Shown: positions 39,401 to 54,400 of the stretch, piece by piece
Layout: every line of letters starts with the position of its first letter
Position numbering within the stretch: position 1 is the first letter of the stretch
NCBI GenBank assembly: GCA_023213315.1
Contig: JAKCPI010000367.1
Span: 1-64,000, forward strand
Direction: 5' to 3'
DNA length: 64,000 bases
DNA from: Euborellia annulipes
Lineage: Eukaryota; Arthropoda; Insecta; Dermaptera; Anisolabididae
Translations under genes and position numbers: made by a program
The notes under the pieces: model-generated
Told to the model about the DNA's origin: nothing
What the model saw: the letters and a program-made list of their open reading frames with translations, nothing else
Database searches by the model: none

Positions 39401-42400
39401 AGAGTATTTCAAAAATAATTGATTTATGAATTTCAATCAAAATCGTTAAAGCCATTTGTGAGAAAAAAAACATTGAAAAACTACATCAGTAAAGTACTAG
39501 TAGTCTTTGGCTGATTTGAATGAAATTCTTGCCACACTTGGTACTTTGCTTAGGTATAAAATTCCAGTATCGAGAGTTATTTCGTTTTTGAATTATTTTG
39601 TTAAGCCATATTTTTTGATATTTCACTTGAAATTCATTCAATTTATTGTGAAAAGAATTAAAATTCAAGCTAAAAGGGAAACCCCTCTCTTTTAATTGCA
39701 ATTTTAAGAAAAGCAATAAAACAGGCATTTAAAAGCAATAATATCTCTTTCGGAGAAATTTAGATAAATGTTTTGATATTTTTACTGGAAAAGACATTCA
39801 GAGAATTTAGGATTTTTTAACGATTTTACTGAATTTTAAGGGAAATATCAAAAAATATGGGCTAATGGAATAACTCTAAACGAAAAGACTCTGAATACTC
39901 AAATTTTATTTTTAGGAAAAACCAATTGAAATCGGGGGAAAAAAATATGGAGAAATAAATAATTATAATTTAAGCCGGTAGAATTTATAAAAAATAATTG
40001 ATATTCTCTGATTTATTTGAAAGGTTTAATCGCCCCGATTGTTCGAACCCCCCCCCCCCCAGCTGCTCCACAATGTATGTTTTAAAATGAAGTGAAAATG
40101 GTGCTTAATAAAAGTACCGAAACGTTTTCTGAAGATTGAATAAATTGAATTTTTGACTGCTCTCCATTGAAATAAAATACCGTCTATAATTTTCTCTTTT
40201 ATTTTATCTGATCGTTTTTTTTTATAGTTTTCAAGTTTACCCCTTCTGCATATGTCTTTTTTCTCCAGACTGGCTTTCGATGTCTGTAAATCTGTTTGTC
40301 TGATTGAAGTATAATAAATATTGATGATCACGAAATAGTTGATCGATGTGAAATGTTTTTTTTTTTTAAGCTCATTAAGAAATAAAGCCTTGGTTGGTCA
40401 GAGGGGCCGAGAGTTTATCCGAAGCTCAAAATTGATACTAATATAGCTGATGATACTAATACTAGCGTTAATTCTAATTCCTTTTCAAATTCCCATCCAC
40501 CTCAGCTGACTATTCATGGTATTATTGATTATTATTAATTAATTAATATTATTTTTATTTAGAGTAAATAGCATAATGAATTTGAAGTATATTTTTTGAC
40601 TTTTTTAATTCGTTCTTTTTTAAATATAAGAACTAGTTGAAAATTAAAAAAAGTAACAGTTATTTTTGTTTAAGTGTACATGTTAGTTTTCAAGTTCTCA
40701 TTTCTAGTATTATATATGTATGTAATACTCTATTATATAGCTATTTAATTAGGCTGCATTTTTTACTGACAGATTCGTACGCGATAAGAATTATTCATTG
40801 ACTTTCTCAGACGTTTTATATACTAAAAGAAAAAAAAATCAAGTTTTATAAGTCTTGTCTATCCAGAATTTATTATTGAATAATAAGAATATTTAAAATT
40901 TTGAATAATTTTAGTGTCTTACAGAGAAGTTAAAAAAAATGATTAATATAGGATATAAAAAAATCCAGGGTCTATGTTTGGTCAGGTGGAACGAATGTTC
41001 GTGAAACGAATAAGGGATAAAGCGAATGGAGGAATTTTATAAAAGAAAATCAAAAGTCAATGCATGAATAGGTGCATGAACCCTGGCTTTGAAGAAATGT
41101 CCTTTTCTATGAATAGTTATAAAGAAGCAACTGCATCTCAAATGTTGAAAGCAGGAAATGCAATTCATTTTTGTTGTAAGCCATTAAGAATAAAAGGAAT
41201 GTATGTATAATAGAAAAAAAAGGAATATTCAAAATACTTTCTATGTTTATTTAATGAATTTTAGACCCTTGTTTTTTAAAAGCTCGAATTATTATTCAAA
41301 AACAAATTGACGTCTCTTTTTGTTTTTAATTTGGCAAAATGATAAACGAATGATATGTACAAAAGCTTCGAAAATTACATTATGCATATAGAATGGAGGA
41401 AAAAAATAAATAAAATCATTTTGAGAAAAATAAATAAGTTTTTTAAAAGTAAAAATTAATCTAATTGTTGTAATAATAATACATAAAAAAGCTTATCTTT
41501 GATTTAAATATTTTTCGCCGAGGCGTGACGCACGATTACATTAACTTTATCCTTACTGAACATGCTAAATTACAAGAAAAATAAATGAAAACTTAGGAGA
41601 TAAAAAAAAAATGATGTAGATTAAAGACGATCCTGTTTCGATGAAATTGAAAGGATTTTCGTGTTACAGAATAGAAGAATTTAAATGATTGTGATTATTT
41701 ATTTCGTTTTATTAATATTAATTACTACGAGAAACGTTTGATAAGTCAATGACTTAAAATGAAAATTTTTTTTAGTAGTCTAATGTCCTTTTTTTGGAAT
41801 TTTGTATTTGAAAAATTTGAAAGACAACCTCCGAAAAATTTGGCAGATCTACTTTAAATTTTATGAGTATGCGAACTATCCTTTTTTTTTTATTTTATAC
41901 TAAAGGAAATCATCTTATGTAAACACACATGTTTTATTTGTTTCTGAAGAAACTTAAACCAAGAAACAGGAATACTTCATTTGCATTTTGAAAAAGAACA
42001 AAAAAAAAAAAAAAAGATTAGAAACCTCAAAAGAAGTGCATATTTTCTGAACAAATATGCATAATTATAAAAGTAAATGATGTGGGTTTGTTTATAGACT
42101 CGGTAGGGCTTTTCAAAAGGAGTAAAAAATTATGTTTTTTTTAACAGAAAAAAAAAGCTTTGATTTATTCATCAACACTTGTCTCATGTTTTGGGAATAC
42201 AATCGGAGTAAGAATATATAGTAATTACATGAACAAAAAAAAGAAGAGAACGAAAGAATCTTTTTTTTTTTTTTGTTCTTATTTGAAAAGCTTTGTTTGG
42301 CTTTTTTTTTTACTAATACGAGAAAATAGAGTAAGAGAAATTAAAAATCAAAACTTTTTTTTTGTTTTATTGTTCTTTCTCCTTTAAAAGACATCCTCTA

Positions 42401-45400
42401 TTATGTTGAAGTTTATTGCTTCACCTGGCAACAAGGAAGATTTTTAACCCCGTTTGACCAACTTGGCAAAAATTAAGTATAATATAAAAAAAAGAGAGAA
42501 GAAATTAACAAGAATAAATAAGTTGAAATAAAAATGTAAATGAAAATAATTAAAAGACAAAAAATAAAATAAAAATTAAATTGAATCACTCAAATTTTTC
42601 AAGACACAAGAACCTTAAAGAATTTTTGTTATTTATTTGTTCAGTAAGAATCAAGCCTTATAAACGCGGAGGCAATAATTAATTAAAAAATTATTTTTAT
42701 TTAGATTACAAATTTTTTAAATCTTAATCAAAAATTAATTTTAATGGAGAGGCCCGAGCCATTGCAAAAATCTTCTATTACTTTTATTTATTCATTTGAA
42801 TTTTATGAGGCAGTAATCCTCATTTTTAAGGCACTTCAAATTGTCCCTTTGTTGTCTGTGGGATGAGATTTTTTCACTTTCCTACCCTAAGAGGAGACTT
42901 TGGCAATGTTTGAATTATTTGCGGCAAGCTGGATTCGAACCCGAGTCGTGTTGAGACTTCCGTAATCCACTGCTTAGCCAGCTCAGTCACTTGCCTCCAT
43001 TTTTTAAAATTTCGTAAGGGGGAGGCCTGCCTCTGCCTCCTCGGCCCTCTTATATACTTCTCCGTTTTATAAGCCTATTACAATTCCTCTATTATATTTG
43101 ATTAAATCAGGAACGGTCTTCAGCCCCCTCTCCCTTCTCAAGAAATGGTTTTATTTTGAAAATTATAAAATTTTTTTTCCATTTTATTTATGTGTATAAT
43201 TTGAACTCTGTCCATTAGTCTCACTAACCAACGTCGTTCACGCCTTAAATGATGGTCATTGAACAAAATTATAATAACCCCCCACATTTTACAAAATTTT
43301 TAGCTCCCCCCCCCAAAAAAAATAAATAAAACCAGGCTACGGGCCTAGATTAAACAAAATTCTACCATAAAAATAAACCAAAAATTTTCTAAATAAAATT
43401 CATAATTCAATATTTATAATTTTTTTCTAGATTTAATTTTTAGGATGAGGATGAGGGTCCAAATTTTTTCCGCGCCCTAAATCCGCCTCTGGTCTAATAA
43501 AAATATCTTAATTGGATTGAGATTCTGATCCCCCAATTTTTATTTTGAAGAGGTTCATTGAATTATTAATTATGTTCTAGAAAAGTTTTCAATGAACTTT
43601 ATCGAACCTGCTTTGAAAGATAATGAAGAAGAAAAAATCCTGACATTTTCGGGACACGAACTCTCAAAGAGGTAGTAGCACTTTAACCACTCAACAACGT
43701 TCGGTCTCCTTTAATCCAAAATATAATAATATTAAAAGGACCTCGAACTACTTTGGTTTCGAAGCTTTCCAAGTTGTAAATAATCCATTAAAGGGACTTG
43801 AAACTAATAATTGAAATACTCAGGAGTTTGTTGAGGGAAAATAAAATCAACTGAGAGAGGCTTCGTTATTTTTAAATAAAAACAAGAAGGGAGTGTAATT
43901 CTGTAGCTAACTGGAATTTGGATTTCTTTCTTTATGTAATTTACTGACTGAAGAAACTCTTCATGGTTAATTTTGTTTCCAAGACGTCTAAGATGGGTTC
44001 GAAACACAAAAGGGAAATGATAAAAAAAAATATCTCTCCCCGGCATCAAAGGACTCTAAAACAATTATTCAACTTAAATATATTGTTTTTGCATATCTAG
44101 AGCTAACTTGTAATTTCGCGCAAATGCCAATGAAATCAATTTGGCAGCAAAAACCACTAAAAAAAAAAAAAGTAATAAAATATAATTTGAATTCGATGCT
44201 GATTTGAAGAATGTATAAATAAAATAAAACGAATCGCATTAATACTTTTCCAGTCGGATTTTATGCTTCTTTAATTCCATGATTGGATTTAATTTAAATC
44301 AATAAATTTGCCACACGAGATTTTTTTTACAAAATTATTTCTATCTCTCTCTCTTTACTATAAAATTAATTCACATTAAACATTTTAAAGAATTATAAAA
44401 ACTTCAAAGGATTGATTATTTTATTTATTAGAGTAAAATAATTTAAAAAAAAAGAACATCATAAATTCAAGTTTTTAATTCGTAAAATCATCCATTTTGA
44501 ATTTTTTATATCTTTAATTCAAGAGTATTTATAAAAAAAAAAATATTTTAAATATTCAAATCAAATCTAAAAAAAAAATTGACTTGTAATTAAAATTTTA
44601 ATTATTATATGTATGTGTCCAAATGAATTCCGAATTTATAACTATCTCGAAAGTGCGCACCGAGGGTTAAATATTCCCAGTTTTAAAATAATGAATTTCA
44701 ATTTTAGATTGAGAGAGATATAAATAATAAATAAATCTTAGAGGTTAAGGGAAAGAGCGAGTGTGAATGTTGAATGGATGCCAGAAATCAATGTCGAGCT
44801 TTTTTCCTGTCATTCAGTATTTTTACAAAAGTGATAATTCGTTATAATCAGACAAAGACATTAATAGATAGAAGAATAGAATAGTTCTAAGTCGTTTGAA
44901 ATTTTAAATAATTAAATTGTTGAAACTCGCTAAGTCACAACTTATTTACGGTCAATAAATAGCATTTAAGTTTCGTGTGGAAATAAACCAGTATTTCAAA
45001 AAATCTTTCTTTTTTTAGTGGACCTATTTTATGAAAAAAAATCACGAAATCGAATTTTTGACATAATCGCAATACTTTCTCTCTATATATTTCATATATA
45101 GGGTAAGAGAAAGTAAAATTGATTGGAATCTCTAAATTTTTAACGATAAGGATTTTAATTGAAAGATGGAGATATCAGCTAAAAATTGGGAAGTACAGTG
45201 AGGGTCAATATTAAGTCCCAACCGTGCGTTTTCATTTTGTGATTATTTCATGGTTTTTATGAAAGAAAATAAAAATCTTTATTGGAAATTTTCTAGGTTT
45301 GAACAATGAAAAATATTTAATATTTTTTTAAAATCATTGAAATAACCACAAGTAGAAAAAGCATGGGTGGGACTTAATATTGTCCCTCACTGTACGTCGT

Positions 45401-48400
45401 TTCGGCCTAAATTTAGTGGGCCATCTTCAGTTATTGGGCTAAATGATATGAGTACTAGCGTTAGTATATATTTTTTGTTAAAATGATTATATCATATAGA
45501 AGGAACCGGAGAATAAAACCAGCATATAATTGACGTCTCTCACATCAATTTAATTCGTAAATATTTCGACCGGCATCACGCCTGGTCATCATCAGTACAA
45601 AAAAAAAAGTGATTTTTTGGAGGACCCGTGTCAATCAATATGTTAAAAATATTTTCATAGAAATTCAGAGAAGCGGGGGACTGATCCCAGCACGAGCGAA
45701 CGTTCGCTTGATTGACACGGGTCATCCAAAAAATCATTTTTTTTTTTGTACTGATGATGACCAAGCCGGTCGAAATATTTACGAATTAAATTGATGTGAG
45801 AGACGTCAATTATATGCTGGTTTTATTCTCCGGTTTCTTTTCTATGTATATGATCCAGCAAAAATTATAATCGTAATGATTATAACATTTTGAGTTGATA
45901 TGTTGTTGTTTTTTTTACTTACAATTGTTCACATATTATAATATTGAACCATGCTTTGTCATTAGTAATAATTTTTTGTCTCGTACAAATCGTATCATTG
46001 CTGTGCTCAAGGATTAGAGATGAATGATTTTCTAAGAATGTTTGTTTAAACTTTAATGTATGTATGATCCGTGTTAGCTGTGGCAGTCATTTTTATTGGC
46101 CAAAATTTGGAGACATTTCAATCCGATTAGTTTTGTTCAAATTTCGAGTAAAAAATTATTGGGTCGCCGGTGGGATTATACACCTATCAAATTTCACATC
46201 CATGCTTTAGAAGAAAAGGGTTAAAATTAATTTCTACGCAAAAGTTATCTTCTATTCTTATTTATTCTTTTTAAGAAGGTGAAAACACCTAGAAAATGTA
46301 TTTAATTTCCTTCCTAAAATTGAAACAAATATTAATCTTCATTTAGAAAACGGAAAAGAATTTTAATTCTTTTTTTTTTAAGGGAATCTTCTTTACTGGT
46401 TTTCCTCTTTAATAATAAAATTAATTGAATTTATAAGCGTGTCCAGAAAAAGAAAAGGGCGTACAATTAAAAAAGAAGAAATATCTACTGTGGTGACATT
46501 TTGCAAACAGATTAAAAAACACAGAGAGGAGGAATGGGTATTTTACTTACTTGTGCAAGGCATGCTTTTAGGATCTCGCGCTGCTCGGTAAAAACCAGCA
46601 TCGCAACGACATTCGGTGAGACCGGTGCCTGGCGCCGTACTATGCGCCGGGCATTTGGCGCACGCCTCGTCGCCCGTCGCTGGTTTGAATTTGCCCACAG
46701 GGCATACTAAAACACAAACCAAGCCATCATCCCCATGTTAGTAACATTCTTAACAACATCCGAGTATGATAAAAACTAAAAGAATGTACAGTCATGGAAA
46801 ACAAAAATAAACTAACAATGACAAAATCACATGGTTAACGATCTATTAATTTTCTTTAATACTATATCAGGTTTATTCTCTAAAAACAGACGTGAAAATT
46901 TAAAATAAACAAATAGGTGCTAAAAAGTAATGTAAAAACAATCAGCGTTAAAAAATGCTATTCAAAATTACTTCCTTGCCTCAAATAGCTATTCTGTAAA
47001 CAAAAATTTAAAGCCAAAGCGTTAACATTTAGTAAATAGTGTTAAAAATTAATGCCATGTTTAGGGGGTGCCTTTAATATTTTAATGTCGGGCTTAAAAT
47101 AAAAATGGCATCCTTAACCTAAAAAGTAAGGTTACGATTTTGATAGCTTTGAAATAAAAGCAACATGTTAACATCGCTGTTAAACCGTTGTTTAGAGAAT
47201 AGCATTTTTTTAACGCTGATTGTTTTATAGGTCATTTCTTCTAAAAACAGATGTTAAAAATTTAACATCAACAAATGGGTGTTAAAATGTAAAGTAATAA
47301 CATCCCCGTTAAAAAAATGCTTTTCTCTAAAACTAGTTTTAACAGCGACGTTTTTATTTTTTAGCACCAGGTGTTAACGACTCATATGAAATATGTTTTC
47401 TGCTTGTTCGTGTTATTAGACCCCTCGATAGCCTCGATGCGCGTTACTAACTTGATTTATTTTCAATCTGACACATCAGCGTTAAAAAATGCTATTCTCT
47501 AAACAAAGTTTTAACAGCGACGTTAACATGCTGCTTTTATTTCAAAGCTGTCAAAATCATAACCTTACTTTTTAGGTGAAAGACGCCATTTTTATGAATT
47601 AAATACGCATTTAAAATATTAAAGTCACCCCCTAGACATGACATTAATTTTTAACACTATTGACTAAACTAAAGTTTTTTCTTACAGAATTACAATGAAG
47701 TGTTAAAATGAATTAACACTGTTTACAGATGTTAAAAGTTAACATTTTGCTTAGAGTATAGATCTGTATATTGGGTATGAATTACGTGTCATGGGACCAA
47801 GTCACGAGTCGTAAATACGATTTCCTCAAAGCTTGTCTCGTCATATTATTATTATCACAACAAATTGGAATTCTGGCATTGTACTGTCTGAGTTAAGAAG
47901 TAATTCAATGATTAGAATCAGCAGTATTATCTCTCCCTTCCAGGCCGAAATAAATGTTACTTGCATCCAGGATCCTTTTTAATGACTCTTATTATCTTAC
48001 TATGGTCCATTAAGGCTTATGGTTATAATTATAAAAATTTTATAATAAACAGAATGAAGATAAAGCAGTTGCTAATTAGGAATGTGTAAATTCATATCAG
48101 CGAATGTACTAGAAATTTTTCTTTTTAATGACGGTGTTAAAAAAAAATTGTTCATATTTATTTACCTGGTTTATAAAGTTACTTTTTAAAATTAAATTTC
48201 CAATTAAACATCAATTTTTTATAAATTTAATTATTTATTTACTAAAAGAGTGAGCGATGAAATCGTAATGAAAATATATTATTCTAGCCAAGAATCTATT
48301 AATAATACAGGATATCAATCATTTAGAGATATATTTATTATTAAACAAATTTAGTATTCAGCTGAAAAGTAATAATTTATGGAAATGTTAATTCATTGGT

Positions 48401-51400
48401 CGGCATTCAGGAAGCCAATGCGCAGGCTGTAACTTCACAATCGAATAAAAAATGCTCAATTAATTAAATTAATAATAATAATTTGTTCATTACGATGAGT
48501 TGTTTTGACGGTATATAAATTAGAATTTATCCCTGTAATTTTTTCTCACATTTTTTTTTTTTTTTTTTGTAGTACAATTAAAAGTATAAAAAGTTTCGTG
48601 AATAAAAGATATTAATTAATTCACATAACAATTATTTAAAAAATTAAATTTTTCGATTTGAGAAATAGTTATTAGAATAGAAGTAAAGTTTTTGCTTCGG
48701 AATACAAATGTCAGAGGTTAGCTTCCCGTTCTGCGCGATAAAAATTTATTTATATTAAATTAGCTACCAATAAAATTAAGTGACAGTTATTGTATTAATA
48801 TAAAAGTTTTCTTATCTCTTTGTCTATGGTATCAAACCTGAAGATTCCCACCAATAAAATGTATTGATTTCTTTTAATAATTCGAAACAATTTCATCGAC
48901 TACCGTATATAGAAAGCCTGAGGTAACTCGACAACCACTGAGGGGGGGCCAGGGATGAATTTGAAAACGAAATTTTTTATAGACGTTTATGCAAAGGAGT
49001 TTTATAACATTTTTGATAATAAAAAAAATTGATTATGATTTGATTAATATAAAAAATACCCCTAATTTTGCCATTTAATCAAGGAAAAATTTTTTACGAA
49101 ATTTATATCTATATTCAAATTTTAAAGAAATAACTTTACAAATATAAATTTTTTTTTAGCAAGAGTGTGAGTGTTTTTTATTGGTGAGGCCTAACGTCCC
49201 ATAGTCCCTGGGAATCAACCCAGGATCTCCAGCCTTACGATTCCCGGGGGCTATGTGACGTTGGGGCTGAAGTCTCATAGCCCCTGAGAATCAACCCAGG
49301 ATCTCCAGCCTTTCGATTTCCGGGGGCTATGGGACGTTGAGCCTCACCAATAAAAAATACACTCTTGTTAAATATATCTATGACTTAGTTAAAGTGCGAT
49401 TCAAGGTATTTTGAATACTAATATCTTATTCAAATATATAGATCTCTGAAATAATAGAGTATGTTAAAATATAAAATTTGAAGTCAATAATCTCAATTCA
49501 ACTTATCAAAAGCCGAAAACACTCTATATTACAACTTCTTTATTCTAAATATATCTATATTCTAAAATAAATCAAAATTTGAAAATTTAAAATTGAAAAA
49601 TGCGACGTACAGACAGACAGAGGTGGTTAAGGGTACTGTTAAGCAGGGTCCAAAATTGTTGAGGTAGTGGCACATTTAAGGAGAAAAGAGTAAAAAAGAT
49701 ATATTTTGGTTCTGGATTCATATTAGCTTTAATAAATATTAAAATCATAATTTTAATATTTTTTTCTGTCCAAAGGGGAACTCTAACCCCTGCGACCGCT
49801 AGTGCAAACAGACAGAATTATATATTTAGAAACAAACAGAATTTGATGAATATTCTTATTTATATTAAAAAAAACATTTTTTTTTTTGGGAGGGAGGGGG
49901 ATGGATGTCTTCCACGTGTGTCCCAGGACTGAGAGCAAGAAGAAGAGTATCAAAATAATTTATTTATAATTTTTGAGCTTTAAGATGGAATTTATTTTCA
50001 AAAAAATATATGAAGAGAGAAAATATTTACTTGAAGACAAAAAGTTGCTTTCATCTAAATCCAGAGAGTAGAGAAATTTGTTTTAAGCCAAAGTAATAAA
50101 AACCTTCCTTAAAATAGTGATAAAATAAGTATATCATCGAAATAAAAAAAAAAAACACCAACTTTAATTAAATATGAAAAGATAAAAGCATTCTGACCAA
50201 AAATTGAATTTAATATTGAGTCAAAAATCACCTCCATTGAAATGAATTCAAGTTTTTTTTTTTTTTTTGATGGCATGATAAAAGCAGTTGTGTCATTTGT
50301 CATTTTTGTCTGTCATCACAGAGGTCACACCTTTCGCGAAATTACAACGCACCTCGGGAGGGCTGTAAGCTTATAAAAATAAACTAGGATTTATTGAAAT
50401 ATCAAAGTAGCACAAAAACATATATATAAATGAACAAAATAATTTCAAAATAGTAGCAGTTAATAAAAATACCAGAAATATTTTTCCGGGCTGCTTTAAT
50501 AAAACAAAATATAGATAAAGTTTTTGTTTAATAAAAATTTAAATGAAATATAAAAGTTTTTTTTTTTTTAAGAGATAAAGTTTAGCAGGTGTATTTTAAA
50601 GGGAAAGGGATCTCACTCTTTTTCTCTCTCTTTACAGCTGTTAAACTCCATCGATTTAATATTATTCTGTCAAAATGAATTTCTCGCAAGATTCGAATTT
50701 CAAGACACGCAAAGAAATAATATATTAAGTGACTGTGAAAGAGAACAAGTGTTATTTTTCATTTCTCAAATAAATAGATAGATAGATTCTTTTTATAAGG
50801 GAGGCTACTTGAGAAACAATTTGTGAAAATTGATTTTGATACCATTCTAAAAAAAAGAGGGGGAAAAAATTGAGAATGATTTGTTATATAATAATAAAAA
50901 AAAAAAATGAAATAAGAATTCAAAAAGTCATAAATGTATTTAGGCAACGAAATAATTACTTTTAGATTGGATGTAATTAAAATATTTTTTTTTTTTCATG
51001 GATGAATAATCAACATTTATACATCATTATTCAATATACAAAAAGAGAGGAGCTAGCTTTCTTTTAATTACATAATAGTAATAAAAATTTAAAGGCCTAT
51101 GTATTTGAATAAAATTAATATTGAAAAAATAGAATGACACATGACTGTTTTCTACGAAGTGGTAAAACAGAATTAATTTTTGGTAAAAATCAATCTCAAT
51201 TATTAACTATATCCATATAAAAATTATCATATTCATTTTTTTTTAACCCCTCCTCCATTAAAATATAATTAATTATAATTTGTTTCTTCATTTTCAACTA
51301 AAGAACAATTAACCATTTTTAAATTGTTATCTTCTTTTTAGTAAGTTGAGTTTTTTACTTGTTTGACAAACTCAGTGGCGTCATTTAAACTTTTTCTTGG

Positions 51401-54400
51401 GGGAGGGGCGAATTTTTTTTTTAGGGGTCCAACTTTATTTTTTTTTTAATTTAATTATAAATAGGTACTCAAATTTAGAAAATTCTTCATTCAATTCATT
51501 TAATAATTTAATTTAAAGAGCATCTTTTTTTAAATAAAAATTATTTTATTAAAATTTTTATTTTAATGAGACAAAAGAAAAAATTATTTTTATGTAGGCC
51601 TATAGAAAGGCAGAAACATTATGAAGAAAATGAAAGAATGAATGGCACTATACTTATTATCTAAGCAAAATAAAATTTTTCATCAGTCGGTTGAGGCGAA
51701 ATACTTTTCGATAATTATAACTAATTAATAGTAGGCCCTATATCCTTATAAAAAAAAATATGGAATTTTTGATTGACCTTTTTTGTCACTTATTTTTAGG
51801 ACCTCGGAAGGATATTCTTTCTTTTCGCATGAATTATGGCTATGATTTGATCTACCCAAGAGTTGATAAATTAATTTCGTATTTGAAAAATATAAAATAA
51901 TCTTCCTTGTCCTCTCTATATGGAAATGTGTCAGATGTTAATCAATATAAGATTAACTATTATTAAAGAATAAAAAATTATTTATACATCTTTAGAGATT
52001 TATTTTCCATATGGAGAATTTCTCAAGATAAAGATATAATAAATATATTATCCGATGACATACCGCATACCATATGAGAGATTAAAATTCAAATTTGATA
52101 TACTACTATAATGGAATCATCAAAACAACTTAATAAGAGAGCTTGTGAAATTTCCAGAATATTTTAGAGTAGTAAATTTGAGTATTAATATCAACAAGTG
52201 ATGATGATTCAACTAATAAAAAAAATTCATTGATAATTTTGAACGATAATTTCAACTTGTTATTTAAAATAAAATCTCAGCTTCTCTAGAGAAAATTAAA
52301 TTTCATTCATATTCATTAAAATTTCTTATTAGGATTAAATAAAGATTAGATTAGATTAGAGCAAGATAAAGCCGAAATATGTCTATGGAACTAATTATGT
52401 AAGCTGTAGAGAGGGCCTTAATTATTATTGTTCATAAAAGTAGTTCATAGTTAAAGTTTAGTAAATTAAACAAGAAGATTTATTAAACAAAGCTTAATTG
52501 TTTTGTCATCAGCTATTATATTAATAGAAATGAATAAGCACTTTGCAAATAAAGGCTTATTACTTTCCAAATGTTTTCAATTTCAGGGGGGTAGTGTTAA
52601 GAGTATAACTCTTGATGATTTTAAGTTTTAAATAAATTTCAAAAAAGGGGTTAGACCCTTTCGTCTCCGCCTTCAGTGTCTAATTATCCCATATCCAAGT
52701 TTTAATATTTGATAATAATTCAGAATTAAATAAGAGGGACTATTTGTCAAAAACAACCCTTACAATTGGTTAATCTTTCAAACCGCCATAAATATTCACA
52801 AACAAGCAGCTCGGCAAGTTGCATCCCCTTGTTGATATTATTAATTTATCAAACTGGATGGAGAGAGAGAGTGAGATAGCTTATATTTATATAACAAGTC
52901 TCAAATTTTATTTTGAAACAAGAAGTCGAGGATTGATTTTAAAAGTGAACGAACGCGTCAACCGGATATTTTATTTTTCAAAGGGGTAGTGAGCGATGCG
53001 TGTTGCTTAAGTTAGTTGGGAGGGGCCTAATTGACATTATTTATGTGAAGAAAACAATTAATGAAGATGTATTAAGTCAAAACTGAAAACTTTAATTAAT
53101 CCAAAGGGCTAAAATAAAAAATTATAGAGGGGAGGTTGGAGGGAAATTTAATCATCTTATTATTAGCATTTTGTAACATAAAACTTCAAATGGCTTATAA
53201 CTTCATATTATGCAAAATAAAATTTTTAATGAAAATAAATTAGAGATTATAAAAAATTATAGCTGAATTAAAAAATATAAATTAAAATAATAATAATTAA
53301 AATATTTTCACCCTCGTATTTTTTTTTTTATATGGTGTATACTTTATTAAATAAAATTAGCGAAATTATTATTCAATATATAAAAATAAATATCAAAATA
53401 ATTTGTTTTTGAAACTTCCACCCTAATATTGGAGTGCATTATTAGATGAGTCTTTCTACTGGCAAAGAGAGGTTTAAATTAAATATTGTGGCATTTGGGA
53501 AGATGTGGGTAGATTAATTAGAAATCAAAGATTGCTTTTTTTTATTTGTACCTTGTCGACATTTCCGGGGACTAAACGCCACACTTCAGAACAAGTTTGC
53601 TAAACATATTTCTACTATATCACTGTTTTATTTTTTTTTTTTAAGTGAAACTTTTATTTGATCCTCTCAAATTTTTTTAGCTCTTCTATCAGCATGTCGC
53701 GTTATAAGCCGTGACGCTACAAGCCATGACGCCACAAGCCGTGACGACAAAAATAGGAAAGTTGAAATTTAATATAGGCCTATATGACGAATTATAAAAA
53801 AATAATTGTGAGATTTAATTATTCAATTTTTAAATTGATAAAATATAATTTATAAAATAATTTAAAATGATTCAAATCTTCAATTGCTAAATAAATATTG
53901 TTCTCAGTTTTTAACATGCGTCTATTGATTTCCCATTTTCCATTTATTAAGTTAAGATTAAAAAAGCGATTTTAATACCCTTAATTGAATAATTTTCTGA
54001 AAATTTTCAGTTAAACGCCTACGATCCGAAAAAAAAAGTTTCACTTGCATCGTGCTTTCATAAAACCACACAATGATTTTTTCAATTGTCAATGTAAAAA
54101 TCCTCAATTTTTTTTTAATTTATTACCCCCTTAAGCCACCAGATATTGGGATATTCAAATTTTACACAGGACAACTGAAAGAGGCAATGAAATATTTTTA
54201 ACCTCGGCCTGAAGATGGGTATCATTTAGTCCCTCGAAACGTAGACACGATATACATAAAATAAAATCAGTCTTTGATTTGACTTTATCGTTTAATTAAT
54301 CCAAATCTTCTTATTCTACTAAGGTGTTAATATATTTAGCTTATCCTGAAAATGGGTGGCTTTTAGTCTTACAGGGGGACATAGATCGAAAGTGACTAGA

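Larger units (their letters stand above)
31779..46550 (-). other. Longest Eph intron in the window
   Basis: Intron of 14772 bp between the cysteine-rich and FN3-1 exons. It contains an imperfect palindrome (32082-32222), hAT-like ends (34225, 43492), the decayed frame 36111-36464, a weak broken frame (40974-41210), R1 copy 2 (39158-39530), tRNA-like SINE pieces (42923-42995, 43645-43715), a mariner-like MITE and the foldback 45500-45838. The rest is AT-rich. Confidence 0.75.

Noticed and set aside
42923..42995. Functional tRNA gene
   Set aside because: The anticodon arm does not pair and the T-stem is poor despite correct length and promoter boxes.
45576..45794. Mirror-image frames on both strands with almost the same protein
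   Set aside because: They are a direct consequence of the foldback symmetry at 45500-45838.
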